A stretch of DNA of 64,000 nucleotides from Bradyrhizobium sp. CCBAU 051011 (GTDB taxonomy: Bacteria; Pseudomonadota; Alphaproteobacteria; Rhizobiales; Xanthobacteraceae), in assembly GCF_009930815.1 (NCBI RefSeq), contig NZ_CP022222.1:1344501-1408500 (forward strand), read 5' to 3'. Each line of letters opens with the position of its first letter. Position 1 is the stretch's first letter. The position numbers and the translations under genes are program-made. The notes under the pieces are model-generated. The model saw only the letters and a program-made list of their open reading frames with translations. It had not been told where the DNA came from and searched no databases. Shown piece by piece: positions 28,882 through 38,502 of the stretch.

Positions 28882-29552
28882 TGGGCAGTCCTCAGCCTGT
28901 CCCCCAATGTTAAACCCCGCGCCCCCACGCTTAGTTCATTCACCCCTGCTCGATGCCGCAACAACATATCTTACCATGATGGCATGGCCAATGCCGCATC
29001 GCAATAAACGAAGGCGGCGAGAGGTTAGCTTCGCCTTGCGGGCGATTCTCCAAGGCACTTTGCACAATCCTGGAAGATGAAGGCACCCGTAGAACTGCGG
29101 GACGGTAGAACTGCGGGCAAGTACGGCTTTCCACTTTCAAAGCGCGCGCGGATCAACTTCCGGTACGTGGCTGCTTCGATCGAAATTTTACAACGCGCAA
29201 TAGACTTCCACTCTTTACTCGCTCAGAGAATGTCGCCTGCAGCACCGCGAAACGCCGTTAACCATTACGAACGGCATACTCCGCGTATCCTGAAGGCCTA
29301 TAACCAAAGGTATATAGGGATAGCGCTAATTCGAATCTAACATTCGCAAATGCTTATTCACTTTTTAGGCCCTCAAAATCCAACCGCATGTTGTAAAGGA
29401 GAAACAATTCTACCCGACTGAAGCAGTCAAAATTCCAGAAACAGAGCAACGGAGAAGAGAACTCAATCGAGCAAAAAACCCGCTAATTCAAGGCTCCAGA
29501 ATTCAACCCGTTTTTCGAAATTGTCATTTTGCGTAAAGGCTGGGAGAGTACA
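28882..29552. promoter_or_regulatory. Divergent regulatory region between two LuxR genes
   Basis: About 670 bases, visibly richer in A and T than the flanks, especially 29320-29530. It carries the promoters for both regulators. No gene, RNA or clean inverted repeat stood out. Confidence 0.4.
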
Positions 29553-30446
29553 ATGCCGAGGCGGCAAGGTTTTGCAACGTTCATCGTCGGGAAAAGCGTT
29601 CTAATCAGAGAGGGAATTGCCAGAATACTAAGCGCGGCAAATTTTCGCACCCTCGCATCGGTGTCATGCATAGATGACTTGTCGCCGAGCAAACTCCAAT
29701 CACATCCATCGCTGGTTCTCATTGTCCATGCGGGCGATGACTTCGAATCCGCGGTTGAACAAATCGAGCTCCTGCGGGAGCGGCATCCGAAAGCGCGCAT
29801 TGCGGTCGTGGCCGATCACTACCGGCTACACGAGATGGTTTCGGCATTTCGGGCGGGCGCCAGCGGCTATTTCATCGACGTCATGACGTGCGATGTATTC
29901 ATCAAATCCATTGAACTGGTGATGATGGGCGAAACAATCTTCCCGCCGGCATTCATGTCGTCCATTCTCGACTCTGAAGGCGACCACTTCGCCAAGGCCG
30001 AGCCGCGCATTGACAATGATCGGGCGATCGCCTTCACGACGGACCGCATTACGCAACAATTGTCCCCTCGCGAAAAGTCAATCATGCAATGCCTGATCGC
30101 GGGCGACTCCAACAAGTCCATCGCGCGCAAGATCGATATCGCGGAGGCGACCGTGAAGGTCCACGTCAAAGCGATCCTTCGCAAGATCCGAGTCCAGAAC
30201 CGGACCCAAGCGGCAATTTGGGGGATGAACAACGGTTCACTGGTGCGACCGACGAATGGCGACTCCAATACATGCGAACAATTGCCAAGTTCGATCGAGA
30301 TGGTCTCAGACATCAAGCAAATCGAAGGACCCGAGCACTTGGAAGCGATCGATCACCAGGCAAGTCACGTCAAGGTTCCTGGTATCAGCCTGATGCGCAA
30401 GAACATCAGCCGAAGACCTAATGCAGTGGTGCGGCTCGGCAAATAG
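29553..30446 (+). CDS. LuxR-family regulator with degenerate receiver domain
   Basis: A 297-residue protein with a receiver-like N-terminal part (about 1-125) and a LuxR helix-turn-helix (about 175-230: LSPREKSIMQCLIAGDSNKS then IARKIDIAEATVKVHVKAIL). In the receiver, the strand that normally ends in the phospho-acceptor aspartate reads SLVLIVHAGDD, with histidine at that place, so ordinary phosphorylation is unlikely. A 65-residue tail after the HTH has no known domain. Start at 29553 has GGGAGAG six bases ahead. Beside the EPS export genes, so it probably regulates them, through a ligand or protein partner rather than a kinase (inference). Confidence 0.85.
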   Translation: MPRRQGFATFIVGKSVLIREGIARILSAANFRTLASVSCIDDLSPSKLQSHPSLVLIVHAGDDFESAVEQIELLRERHPKARIAVVADHYRLHEMVSAFRAGASGYFIDVMTCDVFIKSIELVMMGETIFPPAFMSSILDSEGDHFAKAEPRIDNDRAIAFTTDRITQQLSPREKSIMQCLIAGDSNKSIARKIDIAEATVKVHVKAILRKIRVQNRTQAAIWGMNNGSLVRPTNGDSNTCEQLPSSIEMVSDIKQIEGPEHLEAIDHQASHVKVPGISLMRKNISRRPNAVVRLGK

Positions 30447-30826
30447 GCGGAGCAGGCGCCGACGGCCTTGCACGCGTTGCGCTGGCGCGGACTGACGCGC
30501 CAATCGAAACGCTTTTACAGCGCGGCTCTCGTCGCTCGCCAGCAAGTTTCTCGAAGCCACATCGCAGTGGGGCAGCCCACGTTTTCGGCCGTAGCTGGGC
30601 GCGATCCCCAACTTTGACCGACAAATCATACCTGGCATATTGGACGATATCTCAATGCCACGCTGCCGCGACGTTTCAGGTCACAGTTGCAGCCATGTAT
30701 CGTGATCCGCGCCGACCCTTAACTTCAGTTTGTTCGTCTTGCGCACCCGACACATGGGAACCAGCAGCCGGCGCCTCCGGTCAGTAAGATCATCTCGGAC
30801 ACTTTCCGTATCGCTCAAATTGATGC
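30447..30826. other. Convergent intergenic region, no recognisable gene
   Basis: 380 bases between the ends of two convergent genes. I see no gene and no strong terminator hairpin. Confidence 0.3.
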
Positions 30827-33643
30827 TTACCGGCGCAGCGCCTCAAGCCGCGCTTTCGCCTCCTTGATCCCCGCGGCGTCGGCTTTCGCATAGAGGTCTT
30901 GCGCTTTTGTCGCATCGCCTCGCGTCCCATACGTTCCCCATTTGGCAAGGATCGAGGGATCATAGCTTTCTGCGAGCGAGAAGCTCGCCTGGGCGCTGCC
31001 CATCTCGACGGCACGCTCCAACACAATCCGTGCCGCGCCTATGTCTCCCTGCCTGAGCAGCGCGGTTGCGCGCGCGAGCAACCCTGCCGCCACCGCGGCT
31101 TCCTTCGAATTGACACTGGAATTGGCCTGGGCATCGCCCCGAACGCCCGCAGTTCGTGTTCGGTCAGCAACTGGTTTAACGTTATCCGTAGCCTTGTCCC
31201 GCGCGGTCGAGCCGACCGTCCCGGCATTGGGCGCAGTATGCTTCGCAAGCGCGAGGTCCCGTTCGAGCTGTTCGGACCTGGTCCGCTCCTGCTGCAATGA
31301 ACTGCGTAACGCGGCTAGGTCGCGCTCTGCCGTCTGCCTCGTCCGCGCGGCCTCCTCGCTCGCCCTAGCTATCGAGGCAGTCTGGGTTTCGAGATCGCGA
31401 CGTGCGGTTGCGAGATCCTGTTCCAGCCCCGCCATCCGATCGCGCTCTTCCTGTGCGGATTTGCGAAGCGAAGGCGCGCCGTTAGCGGCCGCCTTTTTAA
31501 GCTCGGCCGTCTCGTCTTCGAGTTTGCGGGTGCGGGCCTCATATGCATAGAGTGCGCTGCGCGTCATCGAGAGGCCTTGCGCAAGTGCGTCGGCCCTTTC
31601 GCGCTCCTTCTGCATCGATTTCCTGAGTTCGGCAGCATCTGCTTCCGCAGCCCGCTTCGCCCGCATGACTGCTTCGGTTGCTTTTGCCGCCAGTGCCGTC
31701 TGAGTTTCGACATCGCGCCGCGTCGCCGCAAGATCCTGCTCCAGCCGCGCGGACCGCTCGCGCTCCTGCTGCAGGGGCTGCTGCAGCTTCGCGTCGCTGC
31801 TCTCGCTTGCCTGTTTCAGCCGGGACGCTTCCTCGGTTGCTTTTGTCGCCAGTACCGTCTGCGTCTCGACGTCGCGCCGCGACGCCGCAAGATCCTGCTC
31901 CAGCCGCGCGGATCGCTCGCGCTCCTGCTGCAGGGGCTTATGGAGCTCCGCTTCGCTGCTCTCACTTGCTTGTTTCAGCCGGGAAATTTCCTCGCTTGCT
32001 TTCGTCGCCAATGCCGTTTGGGTCTCGGCGTCGCGCTGCGCCGCCGCAAGATCCTGCTCCAGCCGCGCGGCCCGCTTGCGCTCCTGCTGCAGCGGCTTCT
32101 GCAGCTCCGCTTCGCTGATCTCGCTTGCTTGTTTCAGCCGGGACAGCTCCTCGGTTGCTTTCGCCGTCAATGCCGTTTGGGTCTCGGCGTCGCGCTGCGC
32201 CGCCGCAAGATCCTGCTCCAGCCGCGCGGCCCGCTCGCGCTCCTGCTGCAAGGGCTTTTGCAGCTCGGCTTCGCTGCTTTCGTTTGCCTGTTTCAGCCGA
32301 GACACCTCCTCGGTTGCTTTCGCCGTCAATGCCGTTTGGGTCTCGACGTCGCGCCGCGTCGCCGCAAGATCCTGCTCCAGCCGCGCGGATCGCTCGCGCT
32401 CCTGCTGCAGGGGCTTCTGCAGCTCCGCTTCGCCACTCTCGCTTGCCTGTTTCAGCCGGGATGCTTCCTCGCTTGCTTTCGCCGCCAAGGCCGTTTGGGT
32501 CTCGACGTCGCGCCGCGACGCCGCAAGATCCTGCTCCAGCCCTGCGGCCCGCTCGCGCTCCTGTTGCAGAAACTTCTGCAGCTCTGCTTCGCTGCTCCCC
32601 GTTGCCTGTTTCAGCCGGGACGCTTCCTCGCTCGCTTTCGCCGCCAGTGCCGTTTGGGTCTCGACGTCGCGCCGCGACGCCGCAAGATCCTGCTCGAGCC
32701 CTGCGGACCGCTCGCGCTCCTGTTGCAGAAACTTCTGCAGCTCTGCTTCGCTGCTCCCCCCTGCCTGTTTCAGCCGGGACGCTTCCTCGCTCGCTTTCGC
32801 CGCCAGTGCCGTTTGGGTCTCGACGTCGCGCCGCGACGCCGCAAGATCCTGCTCGAGCCGTGCGGACCGCTCGCGCTCCTGTTGCAGAGACGTCCGCAGC
32901 TCCGCGTCGCTGCTCCCCCTTGCCTGTTTCAGCCGGGACGCTTCCTCGCTCGCTTTCGCCGCCAGTGCCGTTTGGGTCTCGACGTCGCGCCGCGACGCCG
33001 CAAGATCCTGCTCGAGCCCTGCGGACCGCTCGCGCTCCTGTTGCAGAGACGTCCGCAGCTCCGCGTCGCTGCTCCCCGTTGCCTGTTTCAGACGGGACGC
33101 TTCCTCGCTTGCTTTCGCCGCCTTGGCCGTTTGGGTCTCGACTTCGCGCCGAGCAGCCGCAAGATCCTGCGCCAGCCACTCGGCCCGATCGTGCTCCAGC
33201 TCAAGACGTTGCAGCAACTCGATATCGCGCCTCGCCATGGTGAGTTCGCAGGATAGTGTCTCCGTCCAATCGTATTCTCGTTCCCGAGGCCGATCTGCAT
33301 CACTGGTCGCCGCTTGCGCAACCTGCACCGATCTTTCGTTCCTGCCGCTGCTCGACGGCAAGATCTCGAAGCCGCCATCACCTACCATTCCATCGAAAGC
33401 GAAATTGCGGGCGGTCATCGCATCAGCCGGGTGTCGCGCTTGTTGCGGGGAAGCCTGGGTTTCCGACGCACATGTCATCGCAAGCATGGCCGCGGCTATC
33501 CACGGGTTCGCAGATCGTCCCCGCGTGACCAGGTGCCTCTTGGTCTTCCGCCCAAACGGCGGCTCGTCCAAATCGTGCCCCGACGCTGGTGCGACGGCAC
33601 CAGCGATGTTCATTTCGTCGTTGAGAATTACCGGGCGACCCAT
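30827..33643 (-). CDS. Long coiled-coil protein with twelve 53-residue repeats
   Basis: A 938-residue protein. Residues 33-66 contain basic residues then a hydrophobic run (PWIAAAMLAMTCAS), so it is probably exported or membrane-anchored at the N-terminus. Residues 156-791 are twelve head-to-tail units of 53 residues with consensus RLEQDLAASRRDVETQTALA then AKASEEASRLKQ, SSEAELQK and LQQERERSA; units 2-9 are almost identical, 1 and 10 slightly diverged, 11 and 12 most. The pattern is a long charged coiled coil. The last 90 residues resemble Sel1/TPR repeats (LLARATALLRQGDIGAARIV). The exact function is unknown. It follows the export protein gene on the same strand (253-base gap), suggesting a structural role in EPS export or chain-length control. 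Confidence 0.8.
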   Translation of the reverse strand: MGRPVILNDEMNIAGAVAPASGHDLDEPPFGRKTKRHLVTRGRSANPWIAAAMLAMTCASETQASPQQARHPADAMTARNFAFDGMVGDGGFEILPSSSGRNERSVQVAQAATSDADRPREREYDWTETLSCELTMARRDIELLQRLELEHDRAEWLAQDLAAARREVETQTAKAAKASEEASRLKQATGSSDAELRTSLQQERERSAGLEQDLAASRRDVETQTALAAKASEEASRLKQARGSSDAELRTSLQQERERSARLEQDLAASRRDVETQTALAAKASEEASRLKQAGGSSEAELQKFLQQERERSAGLEQDLAASRRDVETQTALAAKASEEASRLKQATGSSEAELQKFLQQERERAAGLEQDLAASRRDVETQTALAAKASEEASRLKQASESGEAELQKPLQQERERSARLEQDLAATRRDVETQTALTAKATEEVSRLKQANESSEAELQKPLQQERERAARLEQDLAAAQRDAETQTALTAKATEELSRLKQASEISEAELQKPLQQERKRAARLEQDLAAAQRDAETQTALATKASEEISRLKQASESSEAELHKPLQQERERSARLEQDLAASRRDVETQTVLATKATEEASRLKQASESSDAKLQQPLQQERERSARLEQDLAATRRDVETQTALAAKATEAVMRAKRAAEADAAELRKSMQKERERADALAQGLSMTRSALYAYEARTRKLEDETAELKKAAANGAPSLRKSAQEERDRMAGLEQDLATARRDLETQTASIARASEEAARTRQTAERDLAALRSSLQQERTRSEQLERDLALAKHTAPNAGTVGSTARDKATDNVKPVADRTRTAGVRGDAQANSSVNSKEAAVAAGLLARATALLRQGDIGAARIVLERAVEMGSAQASFSLAESYDPSILAKWGTYGTRGDATKAQDLYAKADAAGIKEAKARLEALRR
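31271..33178 (-). repeat. Twelve tandem 159-bp units inside the coiled-coil gene
   Basis: Each unit encodes 53 residues. The central units are nearly identical at DNA level, e.g. the recurring GCGACGCCGCAAGATCCTGC on the plus strand, which implies recent duplication or gene conversion. Copy number is expected to vary between strains. The repeat also creates long but meaningless open frames on the other five frames. Confidence 0.92.
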
Positions 33644-33896
33644 TTGCGATCACCGCCATCATGGCGACACGGCCTGTGGAGATAAGTCATTTTGCGCTCC
33701 GCTGATTCAAATCCTATAACTCGCATGGTTGACCCCTCCCTACCTCTTTTGAGGCAAAACTTCCGCGCGGCGGAATGTGTTTGCACCAAACGCTGACGCC
33801 TGGACCAGTTCGGCGACGCGCCACCTCACCAGCGCCCTGCGAGCGGCAGAGGACTTTTTTGCAACGATTTACGTTCCGGAGTTGCAGCAGCCCTCG

Positions 33897-35285
33897 TCAC
33901 CTCCTGCCGACGCGCGGCGAATCGTCCGCGGTCGCTTCTGTCCGGCTTGTCGTTGACGGAATATTTGAATTGCTTAACCTTCGCGCAGGCGGGTCAAGAC
34001 CGTCCTGGTATCGCAGGGTGACCTCGACGGAGTCACCCGGCTGCAATTCGGTATCTTCGCTTGCGACAATTCGCTCAGGTTCTTTCTCGCCTTTTCTAAT
34101 GATGACGATGTTAGGCTTGCTGTCGGCTCCACGTGCGAGCTGTGATCGAACCATCGCGGTGTACTGAAGCTTCTCGCCGACGCTCTGCAGCCTTTCGCGG
34201 ATCTGGTTGAGCTTTACGCTGGTGTCTTGCAGCTCACGGAGCAGGTCAAGCCTTCGCTGGTCGTCGAGCCTTGCCAGCTTTCTGGTGACCTCGTCCTGTT
34301 CCGTCTTGACCTGCATCAGTAGCGCCGCAGTCTGCAGCCTCCGCGTTGATGACAGCAGCACCGCGCGCCGCGCATCCGTAACGCGAGGGCTGGTCAAGGA
34401 ACCCTTGCCGTAGAGATCGGACGCTTTCTGCAGTTCTTCGAGATCTGCCTGAAATCCCTCTTCTTCTTTCTTCTGCTGCTCTGACAACACGCGGACCCGG
34501 TCGTCTCCCTGTCGCACGCCGCGTTGAAGGAATGCCTTTTCCTGCTGATAATCACTCTGCTTCGTCTTCAAGTATTCCGTTTCTGTATTGATGATTTCCG
34601 AAATCGCCGATCGGACTGTGGGCCCGTTCGCCAGCATGCCTGGATTGATCTGCGACGCCTCTCCGAGCTCGCTCTTGATGCGCCACATGCGCGCCTGTTC
34701 TCTGGCAAGCTCTGTCCAAAGCGATCCATACTCGCTTCTCAGGTCCGCTGACTCGAGATACGGGTTACTCATCCTGATACGCATAATGTCGTAACCACCG
34801 GCCACAGCGACGAGTTGGCGTGCGGTGGTGGCCGGACGATAAGGATACTCACCCGGCTTCGAGACGTCTCCGTTTACGTAGACCGGCCGGTATTCCGCCA
34901 CAACCGCTGTGACCTCATCCGCGTTTATCACGATGATGACCTCGCGGCCGTCCGTAGTCCGCTGTCGAAACACTTTGCTCGCCAGTGCGGCCCCGATCTT
35001 TGCTCGGATCTGCGGTAACGGCAGGCCCGCGACTGGAACCGATCCGACCAGCGGCAACGAAACGTTCCCGTCGATTTGAACGGCAGCACGATTCCGCAGC
35101 TCCGGCACCCCGGCTACCGTGACCTCCAGTACATCTCCGATGTTCACCCGATATTCGGCCTTCGCCTCCGTGATGGAAATTGTAAGGCCAATAGCCAGCA
35201 CCCCCCATTTGCTGCAACGAACCAGGTTAATGCCGCTGCCAAAGATTTCGGCATCGAAACAACGGCTCGGTCTGGAATTCGGCAT
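33897..35285 (-). CDS. Polysaccharide export protein (Wza/ExoF-type, Poly_export/SLBB)
   Basis: A 462-residue protein with a signal-like helix (WGVLAIGLTISITEAKA, about residues 26-43), then the Poly_export domain starting YRVNIGDVLEVTVAGVPEL with GNVSLPLVGSVPVAGL, an SLBB-like section (PVYVNGDVSKPGEYPYRPA) and a long helical stretch (about 190-370) before a final beta section (LQPGDSVEVTL). This is the ExoF type found in rhizobia, which lacks a lipobox; no cysteine sits at a lipoprotein cut site here. It should form or gate the periplasmic/outer-membrane exit of the polymer. ATG 35285 is preferred; an in-frame GTG at 35315 would add ten residues. Likely co-transcribed with the coiled-coil gene. 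Confidence 0.88.
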   Translation of the reverse strand: MPNSRPSRCFDAEIFGSGINLVRCSKWGVLAIGLTISITEAKAEYRVNIGDVLEVTVAGVPELRNRAAVQIDGNVSLPLVGSVPVAGLPLPQIRAKIGAALASKVFRQRTTDGREVIIVINADEVTAVVAEYRPVYVNGDVSKPGEYPYRPATTARQLVAVAGGYDIMRIRMSNPYLESADLRSEYGSLWTELAREQARMWRIKSELGEASQINPGMLANGPTVRSAISEIINTETEYLKTKQSDYQQEKAFLQRGVRQGDDRVRVLSEQQKKEEEGFQADLEELQKASDLYGKGSLTSPRVTDARRAVLLSSTRRLQTAALLMQVKTEQDEVTRKLARLDDQRRLDLLRELQDTSVKLNQIRERLQSVGEKLQYTAMVRSQLARGADSKPNIVIIRKGEKEPERIVASEDTELQPGDSVEVTLRYQDGLDPPARRLSNSNIPSTTSRTEATADDSPRVGRR

Positions 35286-35637
35286 CGCGGCAACTCTCTG
35301 TACGGATCTCGGCACCGGGTGAACTCATTCAAATCTATCCACGGAAGGCAGCGCGTCGACATCGCTACTCTTCACGCAACCATCCCACCAGCCGATGTGC
35401 AAACCAACGTTTCGTCTCCTCATTGGCGCGCGGCCGATCGCTGCCCTTCTTCGCCATGTTCGATTGACCCGTCCACGTTTGATTACTCGACAATCTAGCC
35501 GCGCAGCGCCCCAGCTCAACCGGCCATCGTGGTTACTCCTCTCTACCCATTTTTAGCCAATTTTCGCCCAGTGAACCGAATGCTACTGATCTGGCTGAGA
35601 GGCGGAATGACTGGGAATGAACGCGTGGGAGTGACTG
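35286..35637. promoter_or_regulatory. Divergent promoter region of EPS export and initiation genes
   Basis: About 350 bases between the leftward export gene and the rightward glycosylphosphotransferase gene. No gene is seen; it should contain both promoters, and would be a natural target for the LuxR regulators. Confidence 0.4.
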
Positions 35638-37119
35638 GTGAGTTATGCGTCCTTCACCAATTCGCCGGCCTCTACCCAGTATCGGGCCAGTTCGGTCGGC
35701 GGCGGCAGAGTCGTCGGTAAGAGCCGACTAGCTGCGCTATTGGTTTTGGCAGCAAGTACCGAATTCCTATTCGTAGCCATTGCCGCCTATTCCGCAGCCG
35801 TCCTCTATCATCGCCTTATCCTCTTGGACTCGCCGGCCGCCGCCTACGTCAATGAATCCCTTCTGATTGCCACGATGCAGCTGCTCGTTTCTATCGGGCT
35901 CCATCAATATTCCCGGATCCAGACGCAGCCCCGGCACGTGTTCTTGTGGAGCGGCGTCAGCGCCGTCTTCTTCGTGTTCTCCTTCTTCATCTCGACGATA
36001 TTCCTTCTAAAGATTTCAGACGGCTACTCGCGCGCTACCATTATGGCCCAAGGTGTGAGCGTCCTCCTTGCGGTGCTCTGCGCACGAGCAATATGGTTCT
36101 CATTACTACAGCCTGCCATTGCATCCGGGCTGATAGACGCCAGGCGCGTCGTTCTTATTGGGGACCCGAGTCACACGCTGGATTTTTCCGCTCGAGCAGT
36201 CGGCACCGGAATTCAGACCATCCGTTCGTTCGACTTTCCGACGTTTCGCGCCGAATCTTCGGTACTGACGCGACCCGGAGCGGTCCAAGTGCTGCCTAAC
36301 GTCCGCCAACTGGTTGCGGATTGCCGGCCCCTCCGTGCGGATGACATTGTCATTTTGACTTCGGAAGCTGGTGTCCCGGCTGCCCTCGCGCTTGCCAGCG
36401 CCCTATCAGAGCTGCCAGTTGACGTTCACGTCGTGCCTGTGGGGACTATCGATCTCATGGCCGTGTCGCGGATCACTCCGTTCGGCAACATTGTGACGAT
36501 GCGGATCTTCCAATGCCCCCTTACTCCTTTCAACCGATCCCTAAAACGAGCATTCGACATCGCCGTTGCAGTCGCCGGGCTTATCATGGTTAGCCCTCTC
36601 CTCGTCTTGGTTGCCCTCGCAATCAAGCTCGATTCCCCAGGGCCGGTGCTATTTCGCCAAAGGCGGCACGGTTACAACAATGAGCCCATTCACGTAGTGA
36701 AATTCCGAACGATGACCGTGATGGAGGATGGCGACAATTTCAGCCCCGTCGTCAGACACGATCCACGGGTCACTCGTCTGGGCCACCTCTTGCGCCATAC
36801 CAATATCGATGAGCTCCCGCAGTTGTTCAATGTCCTGATCGGCGAAATGTCGCTCGTCGGACCCCGTCCACATGCAACCTCGCAGAACGAGGCATTCGCT
36901 GAACTGATTTCGTTATTTTCTCGCCGCCACAACGTCAAACCTGGCATTACCGGGTGGGCTCAGGTCAACGGTTACCGGGGCGAGATCGATACTCTCGAGA
37001 AGATGCAGCGTCGGGTGGAGTACGATCTGTACTATATCGACAACTGGTCACTCCTTCTCGATCTAAAGATCGTGGTCATGACCTTCTTTTCCAGAAAGGT
37101 GTGGTGGAATGCCTATTGA
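35638..37119 (+). CDS. Polyprenyl glycosylphosphotransferase (initiating EPS enzyme, WcaJ/ExoY type)
   Basis: A 493-residue integral membrane protein of the polyprenol-phosphate hexose-1-phosphate transferase family. The N-terminal half has four to five membrane helices and a soluble Rossmann-like part ([20 protein letters not shown]). The C-terminal catalytic domain (about 300-493) begins [20 protein letters not shown], then [46 protein letters not shown] and [11 protein letters not shown], all diagnostic. It moves the first sugar phosphate onto undecaprenyl phosphate and so commits the pathway. GTG start after a GGGAG box. It is first in a rightward series with Wzz, methyltransferase and flippase genes. 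Confidence 0.93.
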   Translation: MSYASFTNSPASTQYRASSVGGGRVVGKSRLAALLVLAASTEFLFVAIAAYSAAVLYHRLILLDSPAAAYVNESLLIATMQLLVSIGLHQYSRIQTQPRHVFLWSGVSAVFFVFSFFISTIFLLKISDGYSRATIMAQGVSVLLAVLCARAIWFSLLQPAIASGLIDARRVVLIGDPSHTLDFSARAVGTGIQTIRSFDFPTFRAESSVLTRPGAVQVLPNVRQLVADCRPLRADDIVILTSEAGVPAALALASALSELPVDVHVVPVGTIDLMAVSRITPFGNIVTMRIFQCPLTPFNRSLKRAFDIAVAVAGLIMVSPLLVLVALAIKLDSPGPVLFRQRRHGYNNEPIHVVKFRTMTVMEDGDNFSPVVRHDPRVTRLGHLLRHTNIDELPQLFNVLIGEMSLVGPRPHATSQNEAFAELISLFSRRHNVKPGITGWAQVNGYRGEIDTLEKMQRRVEYDLYYIDNWSLLLDLKIVVMTFFSRKVWWNAY

Positions 37120-37239
37120 CGCCTTTCCATCTGCTGCACCCTCTATCGCCTTTCACTTAGTAAATTGCGGACTAGGGCATCAGTCGCATCCCATTCTGCG
37201 CCTAACCTCGGTAGTGAAACTATCAGCGCTGGTACGAAA

Positions 37240-38346
37240 ATGCTCAATAGAACGAATGATTGGATAGATCGCGACAATCCGCCGCCCGAATTTCGTCCGG
37301 GGCCGGTCGTGTCGATGGCAGAAGTGCTGGCCGTGCTGGCCTTCATACGACGACATCTACGGACCATATCGCTGACATGTTTCGCGACGCTTGGCCTTGC
37401 TGCACTTTACCTCATCACCGCGGTACCGACGTTCACCGCCAAGGCGCTACTCATCCTAAACTCGAAAGCGACCCTTGGGGACGCGGCGGCGGTGTCAACG
37501 ATCGTGGAAAGTCAGATCGGAATCATAAAGTCTGAGAGCATCGCTAGCGCCGTGATCGAGAAGCTCGATCTTGCTCAAGACCCGGAATTTGCGACCGGCC
37601 GAGGTCGCGGCATGATACATCGGCTGCTCGGCTGGAGTAAACCGGAGACGGAAGCTAGCGCCGCGCGTTATGCCTTGGAACCGTTCGAACGCAAGCTTTC
37701 GGTCAAGCGTGTCGGTCCTACGTATCTTGTCGAGATTACCTTCGACTCCAGAGACCCTGATAGAGCGGCGCAGATCCTAAACGCCGTTGCAGAAAAATAT
37801 ATTACCCATCAAATGGACAAGGCCAGCTTGCAAGACCAGAAATGGGTGAAGGACCGACTGAACGAATTGAGCAATCAAGCACTGGCTGCCCAAAAGGCGC
37901 TGGAGGATTATCGGAAAGAGCCGGCAGATTCAGCTGCGACCATCGATGAATTGGCAGCCGCTGCGGTATCATCAAAAAGCGCCTATGATAATTTTCGCCA
38001 CGTGCTGCGTAAGACAGAAGCGACGCAACAACAATCCTCGCCGGTGTTTGATGCGAGCCTCGTCACCGCGGCGTCGCCTCCTTTGAGGGCAAGCTCGCCA
38101 AGACCCAAGATCGTGCTTGGAATAGCGATCGTTGGAGGGCTACTTCTTGGCGTCGCTATCGCAGTTCTGCGCGATCTCTTAGATCGAGACGTCCGCGATC
38201 GAGACATCCGCGCGAGCGAGCTGGAATATCGTCTAAGCACAGAGGATGGCAGGATCGAGCGAGCGCTTCCGGACGCGATTCGACCGGATCATCAATCCGA
38301 AGCATCCGCAAAGGCAAAGTCAGTACGCCTCACGGGTTCGGGGTGA
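37240..38346 (+). CDS. Wzz-type chain-length regulator, no tyrosine-kinase domain
   Basis: A 368-residue inner-membrane protein. It has one membrane helix near residues 40-62 (ISLTCFATLGLAALYLITAV), a periplasmic part that starts PTFTAKALLILNSKA with the Wzz fold, a helical stretch (LNELSNQALAAQKALEDYRK) and a second helix at about 290-310 (IVLGIAIVGGLLLGVAIAVL). After that only about 55 residues remain, without Walker motifs. Many relatives in rhizobia carry a C-terminal BY-kinase; here it is absent and none is found elsewhere in the window. It should set polymer length with the polymerase. ATG 37240 is chosen; a TTG at 37165 is the alternative. Confidence 0.85.
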   Translation: MLNRTNDWIDRDNPPPEFRPGPVVSMAEVLAVLAFIRRHLRTISLTCFATLGLAALYLITAVPTFTAKALLILNSKATLGDAAAVSTIVESQIGIIKSESIASAVIEKLDLAQDPEFATGRGRGMIHRLLGWSKPETEASAARYALEPFERKLSVKRVGPTYLVEITFDSRDPDRAAQILNAVAEKYITHQMDKASLQDQKWVKDRLNELSNQALAAQKALEDYRKEPADSAATIDELAAAAVSSKSAYDNFRHVLRKTEATQQQSSPVFDASLVTAASPPLRASSPRPKIVLGIAIVGGLLLGVAIAVLRDLLDRDVRDRDIRASELEYRLSTEDGRIERALPDAIRPDHQSEASAKAKSVRLTGSG

Positions 38347-38502
38347 AGAAACCATCTCAAAACTTCCAGACATGTTTCCGTATAAGCAGATCATGCTCCA
38401 GGACTATGCCTACGCCCTCCGGCTAACGTCGGTGTCCGGTCAGAATGGGGTGTAGTCACTAGTGTCGAGTTACCGGATGAGCATCACAATTGGCGTATTT
38501 GA

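Noticed and set aside
31577..33719. Very long rightward open frames (up to about 560 codons) opposite the coiled-coil gene
   Set aside because: They arise because the 159-bp repeat has no stop in other frames. Their products are low-complexity Arg/Ser/Leu/Cys repeats with no start signals.
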